From positions 1 to 5,249 of the forward strand of contig CANNLB010000275.1 of the NCBI GenBank assembly GCA_947505565.1: a stretch of 5,249 bases of DNA, read 5' to 3'. The stretch's first letter is position 1. Each line of letters opens with the position of its first letter. The position numbers and the translations under genes were made by a program. Positions 1 through 5,249 of this stretch are shown here, piece after piece. The DNA is from Acidobacteriota bacterium (GTDB lineage Bacteria; Acidobacteriota; Terriglobia; Bryobacterales; Bryobacteraceae). The notes beneath the pieces were generated by a model. The model ran no database searches, was not told where the DNA came from, and was given only the letters and a program-made list of their open reading frames with translations.

Positions 1-748
1 CTCCAGCCACCCCGGACTGGATCCGCTGCGCCGTCGCACCTGCCGCCCAGCCCATCGGCCCGGCCAGGACGAGCTCAAAATCGTCCCGGCCCAGCGCCTC
101 CCAGGCATCGAGAAGCGCGTCCAAATTCTTCCGCGGCTCGACGGTCCCCAGGTTCAGTACAAACGGCTTGCTGAGGCCCAACCGCTCCCGCACTGCCTGC
201 CCCTCAGCGGCGGTGACCTCGAAGAACCCCTCCGCCACGCCCGAGTGAATCGTGACGACCTTCTCAGGAGCCAAACCCAAAAGCCGAATAGCGTCTAAAC
301 GAGTATTCTCGCTGACGGCGATCAACCCGTCGGCTCTCGCCGCGATCTGCGATTCGAACCGCCGATCGGCCTCGACATTTCCCGCGGTGTGCAACTCCGG
401 CATCAGCCGGCAGGTCATATCGTGCAGCGTAGTTGTAAGCGCCATCCCCGGCACCGGATGATGCACTTGGTTCGTAGCGTGAAAAACATCCGCCCGTCGA
501 TTCGCGAGACGCATGAGCCACCCCGGCCCATAGTTAGAGCCGAGCAGGAAGGCAATCCGAGGAACCGTCTCCCACGCCGCGAGAGTTGACTGTTCATGAT
601 TCAGATCCCCGATCTGATCAAGGAACGGAAAAGGCGAAACCCGATTGCTCGGCCCGGTCTGCCGAAGAGCCACAATCCAGTGGTAGAGATAATTTTTTAC
701 CCCCGCGCTGCGCAAAAGCAGCGGCGAGGCATCAACCGCAAGATGCAT
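1..748 (-). CDS. Group 4 glycosyltransferase, N-terminal 249 residues (3' end outside window)
   Basis: This probably transfers a sugar from a nucleotide-sugar donor during polysaccharide or glycan assembly, in the cytoplasm or on the inner face of the membrane. The ATG at 748-746 is chosen because in-frame TGA and TAG codons lie just upstream and an AGGA ribosome site sits about five bases before it. Residues 1-30 (AVDASPLLLRSAGV) match the glycine-containing first loop of the family. A LHDMT motif lies at about 108-112, followed by ADGLIAVSENT and VVTIHSGV at about 140-172, the usual end of the acceptor-side domain. Donor-side domain signature GTVEPRKN is at 201-208 and LVLAGPMGW follows. 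R206 and K207 fit the conserved phosphate-contacting basic pair. The EX7E motif would lie beyond the window edge, so activity cannot be judged. The family is sure; donor and acceptor are unknown. No neighbour on this strand is visible, and an intrinsic terminator lies only about 45 bases upstream of the start. Confidence 0.93.
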   Translation of the reverse strand, partial: MHLAVDASPLLLRSAGVKNYLYHWIVALRQTGPSNRVSPFPFLDQIGDLNHEQSTLAAWETVPRIAFLLGSNYGPGWLMRLANRRADVFHATNQVHHPVPGMALTTTLHDMTCRLMPELHTAGNVEADRRFESQIAARADGLIAVSENTRLDAIRLLGLAPEKVVTIHSGVAEGFFEVTAAEGQAVRERLGLSKPFVLNLGTVEPRKNLDALLDAWEALGRDDFELVLAGPMGWAAGATAQRIQSGVAG

Positions 749-1133
749 GGCGTCCTATCATGCTACACCGCCACCACAACCCCTGTAAGGCAAAAAAACG
801 AAGGGGCGCACTGTTCGCGTACCCCTTCGCGGATTTAAATCTTGGCTCTGGAGATGTGTCTTTCGGCATGGATTAATCCAGCGGCATCAAAAGCGGAACA
901 CCACAGCAGGCCCGACCGCACAATACCTACGTTTCGCTACAACGATCACCTCTTCAACCGCTGACACGAATAATCTCGAAGGATCGCCTTCGACGATATC
1001 TGGCCGCTGGTAACCAGGACAGGGCAAACGCCCTTTGGCTCTAAGAAGCAAACATTGAGCGACCGGAAGCTGCGCCAAAAGCCCAACATGAGGATAACGT
1101 CCTCTATCAAACTCCATTGCACACGGAGATACC
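749..1133. other. Gene-poor spacer, lower GC, possible minus-strand transcription unit
   Basis: No recognisable protein or known RNA family is seen here. Hand counts per 60-base line over 841-1080 give about 50-57% G+C, clearly below the flanking coding DNA. A minus-strand open frame runs from an ATG at 1117 to a TGA at 887-889 (76 codons). It ends about 57 bases before the minus-strand terminator, but its third positions are not GC-biased, its protein matches nothing I recognise, and no clear ribosome site precedes it. The stretch also holds several short inverted repeats, listed separately. It is probably the 5' flank of the decayed integrase plus a possible small transcript. Motifs of tRNA, tmRNA, RNase P RNA and SRP RNA were looked for by eye and not found. 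Confidence 0.5.
792..829 (-). terminator. Rho-independent terminator, minus strand
   Basis: Read on the minus strand, an 8-bp stem (822-829 pairing with 799-806, CGAAGGGG/CCCCTTCG) is followed directly by seven T residues (complement of 798-792). An inner CGC/GCG pairing (807-809 with 817-819) extends the stem across a two-base bulge. This is a textbook intrinsic terminator for a transcript coming from the right. No recognised gene lies in front of it. It could end a small RNA or small gene between about 830 and 1117, insulate the glycosyltransferase gene, or act as an attenuator in that gene's leader. The plus strand has no matching T tract. Confidence 0.75.
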
Positions 1134-1136
1134 GTG
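976..1136. repeat. Run of five short perfect inverted repeats
   Basis: Within 161 bases there are five perfect inverted repeats: 976-993 (7-bp stem, TCGAAGG/CCTTCGA, 4-base loop), 1007-1017 (CTGGTAACCAG, a palindrome about one base), 1021-1034 (AGGGC/GCCCT, 4-base loop), 1090-1104 (GAGGA/TCCTC, 5-base loop) and 1122-1136 (CACGG/CCGTG, 5-base loop). In addition 1003-1010 is the reverse complement of 878-885 (GCCGCTGG/CCAGCGGC), which would close a larger structure around the first hairpin. The density suggests structured RNA or recombinase/regulator binding sites beside the integrase remnant. Individual 5-bp stems are expected by chance, so only the cluster is notable. Confidence 0.4.
1122..1136 (+). 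promoter_or_regulatory. Hairpin covering the ribosome site and GTG start of the integrase remnant
   Basis: The stem CACGG (1122-1126) pairs with CCGTG (1132-1136) around a 5-base loop. The second arm contains the GTG start codon (1134-1136), and the first arm overlaps the GGAG ribosome site (1125-1128). If formed in mRNA it would hide the start. The stem is short, so this is a suggestion only; the gene behind it is broken. Confidence 0.3.
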
Positions 1137-2087
1137 GCCACGCCGATCACCAAAATCATCCTCTCCCCTCGCCGGGAGATTCAGCCCGCCCCGCTTTTCA
1201 CCCCGACACCCAAGGCACCCAAGACAGCCAAGCGAGTGCTCGAATTCTTCACCGCCAAGGTCAACAGCGACCACACCCGCAAGGCGTACCTGAACGCGAC
1301 CCGCCGCTTTGCGGCATAGTGCGACGAGAAAGGCATCGGTCAGCTCGGCGACGTGCAGCCCTTCCACGTCGCCGCCTTCGTCAAGCACCTGCACCGACCG
1401 TAAAGCAACACCTGGCCGCGCGGCGAAGGCTGTTCGACTGGCTGGCGACCGGCCACGTTCTCGACGTGAACCCGGCGCACGCCGTCCGCGGCCCCAAGTA
1501 CGTCGTCAAAAAGGGCAAGACGCCCGTGCTGACCGCCGACGAGGCCCGCGAACTGCTCGACAGCAGCAAGATAGCAAGAAGACGGAAGACGAGCAAGGCG
1601 CTGTAACGGAAGAACCGGTATTAGTCGGGTTGCGCGACCGCGCGCTCATCGGCGTGAGGGTCTACACCTTCGCCCGCATCAACCCCGTGCTCCAGATGAA
1701 AGTGCGTGACTACTTCGTGCAGGGACGCCGCGGCTGAGTCCGGCTGCGCGAAACAGGCGGCAAGGAGTATGAAGTTCCTTGTCACCACAATCTGGAGCAG
1801 TACCTCGATGAATACATCGCCGCGGCAGGCATCGCCGGAGATCCGGACGCGCTTTTATTCCAGACAGCGGCTGGCAAGACTGGCACGCTCACCGGGAAGG
1901 CCATCTGGCAGCAGGACGCCTACCGGATGATCCAGCGGCGACCGGCATCACCGCGTACCTGAAGAACAAAGGCACCCTTGAAGCCGCGCAGCACATCGCC
2001 AACCACGAGTCGCCGCGAACGACCAAGCTCTACGACCGGCGACAGGATGAGATTTCGCCAGACGAGGTCGAGAGGATTGCGCTTTGA
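1134..2087 (+). pseudogene. Tyrosine recombinase (integrase), decayed
   Basis: An intact relative would be a site-specific DNA recombinase. The reading starts at GTG 1134 with GGAG five bases upstream. Frame a (1134 to about 1391) gives the N-terminal SAM-like core-binding region (TRKAYLNATRRFAA, then CDEKGIGQLGDVQPFHVAAF) and is broken by TAG at 1317-1319. Frame b (about 1391-1565) gives APTVKQHLAARRRLFDWL and VLDVNPAHAVRGPKYVVKKG. Frame c (about 1575-1937) gives LRDRALIGVRVYTFARIN (box I Arg in FAR), RLRETGGKEYEVP (catalytic Lys) and AGKTGTLTGKAIWQQDAYRM, with TGA at 1735-1737 where the family likely has Trp. Frame a resumes at 1938 with ATGITAYLKNKGTLE, then IANHESPRTTKLYDRR (second His and the Tyr nucleophile), and ends at TGA 2085-2087. 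The stretch with the HxxR box, expected just before ATGITAYL, is missing. Each frame change is of the same -1 class, so the tail is back in the starting frame. The gene is certainly non-functional. Confidence 0.92.
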
Positions 2088-2128
2088 TGAAGCGGCACCC
2101 GGCGACCATCCGCCGCTGGTGTCCGGTT

Positions 2129-2163
2129 AAACGCCGAATAGAATCAGTTGTTTGGGCGTTTTA
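2129..2163 (+). terminator. Weak terminator-like hairpin after the integrase remnant
   Basis: AAACGCC (2129-2135) pairs perfectly with GGCGTTT (2155-2161) across a 19-base loop, and the second arm runs into TTTT (2159-2162). It lies about 41 bases after the last stop of the integrase remnant, where a terminator would be expected. The loop is long and the T tract short and partly inside the stem, so efficiency would be low. Confidence 0.3.
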
Positions 2164-2200
2164 CTTGTATCTTCTTCGGAGTCTGCCTTGGAGAAGGACA

Positions 2201-2217
2201 CACCGGAGCCGCGCCCG
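2201..2217 (+). repeat. Direct repeat copy 1 (17 bases, CACCGGRGCCGCGCCCG)
   Basis: This 17-base word recurs at 2363-2379 with a single difference (A at 2207, G in the other copy), 162 bases apart in the same orientation. The second copy forms one arm of the hairpin at 2344-2376. The pair may be remnants of a duplicated or mobile element end; in such GC-rich DNA chance cannot be excluded. Confidence 0.4.
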
Positions 2218-2289
2218 ACTCAATCGGCGGACATGGGGCGGGTGATTGCGATGTCGGAAGTCGGCGGACTCCATCATCGTTACGAGCGC

Positions 2290-2317
2290 CGCGCCGCATG
2301 GAGCCATCTGCGGCGCG
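2290..2317. repeat. GC-rich inverted repeat (8-bp stem)
   Basis: CGCGCCGC (2290-2297) is the reverse complement of GCGGCGCG (2310-2317). The 12-base loop itself contains ATGG/CCAT (2298-2301 and 2304-2307), which could extend pairing across a two-base bulge. No T tract follows on either strand, so it is not an intrinsic terminator. It could be a folded RNA element or the relic of a mobile element end. Confidence 0.5.
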
Positions 2318-2343
2318 TCCCATCCGCATTGGCCTGTCCCCTT

Positions 2344-2376
2344 GCGCGGCCCGATTAACTGTCACCGGGGCCGCGC
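2344..2376. repeat. GC-rich inverted repeat (9-bp stem)
   Basis: GCGCGGCCC (2344-2352) is a perfect reverse complement of GGGCCGCGC (2368-2376), with a 15-base loop. It lies 26 bases after the hairpin at 2290-2317, so the two form a tandem pair of stable stems. There is no T tract on either side. Confidence 0.5.
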
Positions 2377-2379
2377 CCG
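2363..2379 (+). repeat. Direct repeat copy 2 (17 bases, CACCGGRGCCGCGCCCG)
   Basis: This matches 2201-2217 at 16 of 17 bases. Bases 2368-2376 are also the right arm of a 9-bp perfect inverted repeat with 2344-2352. Confidence 0.4.
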
Positions 2380-2515
2380 TGAGCCTATTGGCATCGCGGC
2401 AAGAGGATTGTCAGCCGACGACACGGGGCGAGTGAAGTCCAAAGGCCGTGGATCCAGGCCGATCAGACGTTAAGATGAGCTTTCCGAGAACGACAATGCG
2501 CCAGCGGCGCCACGC

Positions 2516-2545
2516 TTGTCTTGGACAGCATTGAAATCCTATACA
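2516..2545 (+). promoter_or_regulatory. Candidate promoter of the cytochrome / DUF1501 operon
   Basis: TTGTCT (2516-2521) and TATACA (2540-2545) resemble sigma-70 -35 and -10 boxes with an 18-base spacer. Transcription would begin near 2552, leaving only a few bases before the ATG at 2557. No purine-rich ribosome site is seen before that ATG, which fits a near-leaderless message. The match is by eye only. Confidence 0.4.
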
Positions 2546-2556
2546 CTTCCTTAGTG

Positions 2557-5112
2557 ATGCGCTACTTGCTGCTGTTCGCAGTGTGCGCCTGGGGACAGGC
2601 GGGTTTCGAAGAACGGGTGCGGCCAGTACTGGCGGCGAAGTGTCTCGCCTGCCACTCCGGGACGGCGGCGATGGGGGGCGTCGACTTCGCTAGCGGTGCT
2701 GGTGTATCGAGGGCCGCTGAGCGGCTGGCGGCCGCCATCTCCTACGGCGGGAAAGTGAAGATGCCGCCGACGGGGAAGCTCCCGGCCGATGAACTGGGCG
2801 CGTTGAGCGAATGGGCTCGCGCCGGTGCGCTTTGGCCGAAGACGGTCTCCAAGGGCGGCACCGATCACTGGGCGTTTCAGCCGCTGAAGGCGGGGACGGG
2901 GAAGTCGATCGATGAATTTTTGCGGGCCAGGCGGGCCGAGCGCCGATTGGCCCCGGCGGGGCCAGTGGACCGGTTGGCGCTGTTGCGGCGGGCGGCGTTT
3001 GACTTGACCGGCTTGCCGCCGACGGCGGAGAATGTGCGGGTGTTTATGGCCGATTCCTCGCCGGGAGCGTTTGCGGCGGCGGTGGAGCGGTTCCTGGCTT
3101 CGCCTCGGTATGGCGAGAAGTGGGGCCGCCATTGGATGGACGTGGCGCGGTATGCCGATTCGACCGGGGCCGATGAGGACTACCGGTATCCGCACGCGTG
3201 GAAGTATCGGGACTGGGTGATTGATGCGTTCAACCGGGACATGCCGTTTCCGGAGTTTGTGCGGAACCAGATCGCTGGTGACCTGTTGCCGCCGCCGGGG
3301 GGCCAAGAGGTGAACACGGCTGGCATCATCGCCACCGGGTTCCTCGCGCTGGGACCGAAACTGGTCGCAGAGCAGGACAAGGTCAAGATGTTCTATGACG
3401 CTGTGGACGAGCAGATTGACGTCGTTGGGAAGGCGTTTTTTGGCCTGACGATTTCGTGCGCGCGGTGCCACGACCACAAGTTTGACCCGGTGACGACGAA
3501 GGATTATTACTCGCTGGCTTCGATCTTTGCGAGCACGCGGCAGTTTGAGCAGATCGAGGGAACGGTCTCGAAGCTGTTTTATGTGCCGTTGGCGGGAAAG
3601 GCGGATTTGGAGCCGTGGAACGCGCACCAGAAGCGGGTGGCGCAGAAGCAGAAGGAGATCGACGCGGCGGTGGCCGGGGAGGCGCGGAAGTGGCGGGAGC
3701 GGCTGGCGCCGGACGTTGCGCGCTACATGCTGGCGGCGAAGGCCGTGATTGGCGGCGGGGCGGCGGATGCGGCGTTGGACGCGGCGGTGCTGGCGCGGTG
3801 GGTCACCTATCTGAAGCCGAACAAAGAGCGCCGGATTCACTTGGAGGATTGGTATAAGAACGGCGACGCGGCGGCGTACCAAGCGAACTACTTCGCCGAG
3901 GTGGCGCGGCGGGAGCAGGCGCAGGCGGATTTCAAGGCGGGGATTCTGAAAGAAGCTCCGAAGTTCCCGGCGGGGCTGAACCGGTTCTATACGGAGGTGG
4001 TGGCGGCGAAGGGGCCGCTGGGGCTGCCGGAGAAGGACTCCGAAGCGGTGGCGAAGCTGAAGGCGGGATTGAAGGCTGTTCAGGCCGCGGCGCCGGTGGA
4101 GCCGCCGTTTGCTTGTGGGGTGGCGGAGGATAAATCCGTTGACCAGCATGTGTTTGTGCGGGGGAACCCGGAGGCGAAAGGAGACTTGGTTGCGAAACAG
4201 TTTCCGGTAGTGTTGGCCGGGGCGAATCAGACTCCGGTGAAGAGTGGGAGCGGACGGCGCGAGTTGGCCAACTGGATGGCCGATAACGGGCATCCGCTTC
4301 CGCTGCGGGTGATGGTGAACCGGATCTGGCAGGGGCATTTTGGCCAGGGGCTCGTCCGGACGCCGAGTAACTTCGGGGTGGCGGGGGAGCGGCCGACGCA
4401 TCCGGAGTTATTGGACTGGCTGGCGGCGGAGTTTGTGAAGCGCGGCTCGTCGTTCAAAGCGATGCACCGGTTGATTATGGCTTCCGAGGCGTACCAGATG
4501 AGCGGGGAGACGTCGGCAGCGAACGCCGAGAAAGACGCCGATAACCGGTTGTGGACGCGTTTCCCCATGCGGCGGAAGACGGTAGAGGAAATTCGGGATT
4601 CGCTGTTGCTGTTGGACGGCGGTTTGGACCTGGCGATGGGCGGGGCGCTGACGAGCGGGACGGGGACGGACAACGAGTTCAGCGACGCGCGTAAGTCGAT
4701 GCACCCGGATGATTCCAAGCGTCGGACGGTGTATCTGCCGTTGCGCCGGTCTAACTTATCGACGCTATTTACCCTATTTGACTTTGGCGATGCGACGACC
4801 AGTACGGAGATCCGGGAGCAGACGAATGTGGCTCCGCAGGCGCTGTACATGATGAACAGCAAGTTCGTGACGGAGCGGTCGCGGGCATTGGCTTCGAAGT
4901 TGCTAAAGAGCGGGACGGACGACGACGGGCGGGTGCGGGAGGCGTGGGAGACGGTGTTGGGACGGGCGCCGGCGGCGGGCGAAGTGCAGGGGAGTTTGGC
5001 ATATATGGCCGAGTTTCCGAAGTTGCCGGGGAACGATGAGGGGCGGCTGCTGGTATGGGCGAGCCTGTGCCGGACGCTGATTGCGTCGAACGATTTTATT
5101 TACGTGCCGTGA
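2557..5112 (+). CDS. Planctomycete-type cytochrome c protein with PSCyt1, DUF1549 (PSCyt2) and DUF1553 (PSD1) regions
   Basis: This is an exported, probably haem-binding protein of the DUF1549/DUF1553 family. The family is known mainly from Planctomycetota, Verrucomicrobiota and Solibacter-like Acidobacteriota; its reaction is not established. The ATG at 2557 is preferred over the TTG at 2521 because it places a Sec signal at residue 1 (MRYLLLFAVCAWGQA, likely cleaved after A15). PSCyt1 covers about 18-95 with CLACH at 29-33 and KMPP, a possible Met ligand, further on. DUF1549 covers about 115-340: HWAFQPL (104-110) precedes it, then RRAAFDLTGLPPT (144-156), SPRYGEKWGRHWMDVARYAD (182-201) and a second haem motif CARCH at 301-305. 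A charged helical linker fills about 342-560. DUF1553 covers about 566-840 with NRIWQGHFGQGLV (588-600) and TNVAPQALYMMN (756-767). The C-terminus (LCRTLIASNDFIYVP) is the family's normal end. At 851 residues it is a usual length and intact. The DUF1501 gene follows eight bases later. Confidence 0.95.
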   Translation: MRYLLLFAVCAWGQAGFEERVRPVLAAKCLACHSGTAAMGGVDFASGAGVSRAAERLAAAISYGGKVKMPPTGKLPADELGALSEWARAGALWPKTVSKGGTDHWAFQPLKAGTGKSIDEFLRARRAERRLAPAGPVDRLALLRRAAFDLTGLPPTAENVRVFMADSSPGAFAAAVERFLASPRYGEKWGRHWMDVARYADSTGADEDYRYPHAWKYRDWVIDAFNRDMPFPEFVRNQIAGDLLPPPGGQEVNTAGIIATGFLALGPKLVAEQDKVKMFYDAVDEQIDVVGKAFFGLTISCARCHDHKFDPVTTKDYYSLASIFASTRQFEQIEGTVSKLFYVPLAGKADLEPWNAHQKRVAQKQKEIDAAVAGEARKWRERLAPDVARYMLAAKAVIGGGAADAALDAAVLARWVTYLKPNKERRIHLEDWYKNGDAAAYQANYFAEVARREQAQADFKAGILKEAPKFPAGLNRFYTEVVAAKGPLGLPEKDSEAVAKLKAGLKAVQAAAPVEPPFACGVAEDKSVDQHVFVRGNPEAKGDLVAKQFPVVLAGANQTPVKSGSGRRELANWMADNGHPLPLRVMVNRIWQGHFGQGLVRTPSNFGVAGERPTHPELLDWLAAEFVKRGSSFKAMHRLIMASEAYQMSGETSAANAEKDADNRLWTRFPMRRKTVEEIRDSLLLLDGGLDLAMGGALTSGTGTDNEFSDARKSMHPDDSKRRTVYLPLRRSNLSTLFTLFDFGDATTSTEIREQTNVAPQALYMMNSKFVTERSRALASKLLKSGTDDDGRVREAWETVLGRAPAAGEVQGSLAYMAEFPKLPGNDEGRLLVWASLCRTLIASNDFIYVP

Positions 5113-5117
5113 GGGAG
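5112..5117 (+). promoter_or_regulatory. Ribosome binding site of the DUF1501 gene
   Basis: AGGGAG immediately precedes the ATG at 5121 and overlaps the end of the cytochrome gene's TGA stop. It fixes the start and fits translation from the same message. By contrast, the upstream gene shows no such site. Confidence 0.7.
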
Positions 5118-5120
5118 TCT

Positions 5121-5249
5121 ATGTCAGTTTCGGGGTCAGTTTCGCGTCGCTATTTATTGCGCCGGGCGGCGTGCGGGTTCGGGTTGATGGGCCTGCAGGG
5201 GTTACTGGCGGAGGCGCCGAATCCGCTGGCGGCACGGGCACCCCATTTT
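5121..5249 (+). CDS. DUF1501 family protein, N-terminal 43 residues (continues past window)
   Basis: Only the leader and the start of the mature protein are present. DUF1501 proteins belong to the alkaline phosphatase/sulfatase-like superfamily and are very often encoded directly after DUF1549/DUF1553 genes; their substrates are mostly undetermined. The sequence begins with SRRYLLRRAACGFG, a twin-arginine-like signal (S-R-R-x-[FY]-L) followed by a hydrophobic stretch to about residue 30, so Tat export is inferred. The segment NPLAARAPHF at the window edge matches the family's usual lead-in to its first conserved strand. The ATG is eight bases after the previous stop and has a good ribosome site, so it is co-transcribed with the cytochrome gene. 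Family assignment rests on the leader style and context, since the core domain is not visible. Confidence 0.85.
   Translation, partial: MSVSGSVSRRYLLRRAACGFGLMGLQGLLAEAPNPLAARAPHF

Larger units (their letters stand above)
2088..2556. other. Intergenic stretch between integrase remnant and cytochrome gene, structured, no clear gene
   Basis: I see no convincing intact gene here. One plus-strand frame is open from 2131 to the TAA at 2356-2358. It includes a protein-like segment GGLHHRYERRAA (coding about 2263-2298) but has no good start or ribosome site, so it may be the tail of a degraded gene or chance. The rest holds the hairpins at 2290-2317 and 2344-2376, the direct repeat at 2201/2363, a small GCGCC/GGCGC inverted repeat at 2498-2510, and the candidate promoter of the cytochrome gene at its right end. 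Confidence 0.5.

Noticed and set aside
415..597. Minus-strand frames of 60 and 85 codons near 264-597
   Set aside because: They are out of frame with the glycosyltransferase, which reads openly through the whole stretch with family motifs.
976..1034. Integron attI/attC site
   Set aside because: There are inverted repeats next to a tyrosine recombinase, but no paired core-site motifs, no gene cassettes, and the recombinase does not show integron-integrase features.
840..1050. 6S RNA, on either strand
   Set aside because: CTCTGGAGATG at 846-856 recalls the 5' closing stem of 6S RNA, but I could not find the matching 3' strand or the central bubble.
1055..1606. Single 183-codon plus-strand gene
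   Set aside because: Only its second half (from about 1391) carries integrase sequence; the first half is a shadow of the true N-terminal frame starting at 1134.
2521..2556. TTG at 2521 as start of the cytochrome gene
   Set aside because: It would put twelve residues in front of a clean signal peptide and overlaps the likely promoter; ATG 2557 is the better start.
2551..4401. Long open frame on the minus strand (616 codons) opposite the cytochrome gene
   Set aside because: It is antisense to an intact, well-conserved gene and its protein is dominated by Arg, Pro, Leu and His, as expected from reading GC-rich codons backwards.
4227..4862. Minus-strand open frame of 211 codons
   Set aside because: It lies entirely opposite the DUF1553 region, with no ribosome site and no recognisable motif; shadow frame.
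1..5249. CRISPR array or tRNA/rRNA gene
   Set aside because: There are no regularly spaced repeats, and no T-arm motif or other tRNA or rRNA signature was found on either strand by eye.

Overview
The window is GC-rich chromosomal DNA of a kind best matched by Acidobacteriota of the Bryobacterales/Solibacter type. Planctomycetota are the main alternative. The reasons are the pairing of a DUF1549/DUF1553 'planctomycete-type cytochrome' gene with a DUF1501 gene, the short Sec leader of the cytochrome protein, and an upstream group 4 glycosyltransferase. The taxonomic placement is inference from gene content and style, not from a marker gene.

Layout. (1) Positions 748 down to 1, minus strand: the first 249 codons of a GT4-family glycosyltransferase, whose 3' end lies outside the window. 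(2) 749-1133: a lower-GC stretch (about 50-57% by hand count over 841-1080) with no recognisable gene. It holds a convincing minus-strand intrinsic terminator (792-829) and a run of short hairpins. (3) 1134-2087: a decayed tyrosine recombinase (integrase) on the plus strand, with two in-frame stops at likely ancestral Trp codons, three frame changes, and loss of the segment that should carry the HxxR catalytic box. (4) 2088-2556: non-coding or degraded DNA with a weak terminator-like hairpin, two strong GC-rich hairpins and a 17-base direct repeat. (5) 2557-5112: a complete 851-residue exported protein with PSCyt1, DUF1549 and DUF1553 regions and two CxxCH haem-attachment motifs. (6) 5121-5249: the first 43 codons of a DUF1501 protein with a twin-arginine-like leader, eight bases after the previous stop and so almost certainly in the same operon.

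How it fits together. The two right-hand genes form the classical DUF1549/1553-DUF1501 pair, exported proteins found together in many copies in Planctomycetota and some Acidobacteriota; their exact substrates are largely unproven. The left-hand glycosyltransferase is transcribed away from them and is probably part of a polysaccharide or glycan locus. Between them, 749-2556 looks like the worn remains of an integrated mobile element. I did not find a convincing new system. The best leads are the minus-strand terminator with no recognised gene in front of it, the structured DNA around 976-1136 and 2201-2379, and the near-leaderless start of the cytochrome gene.
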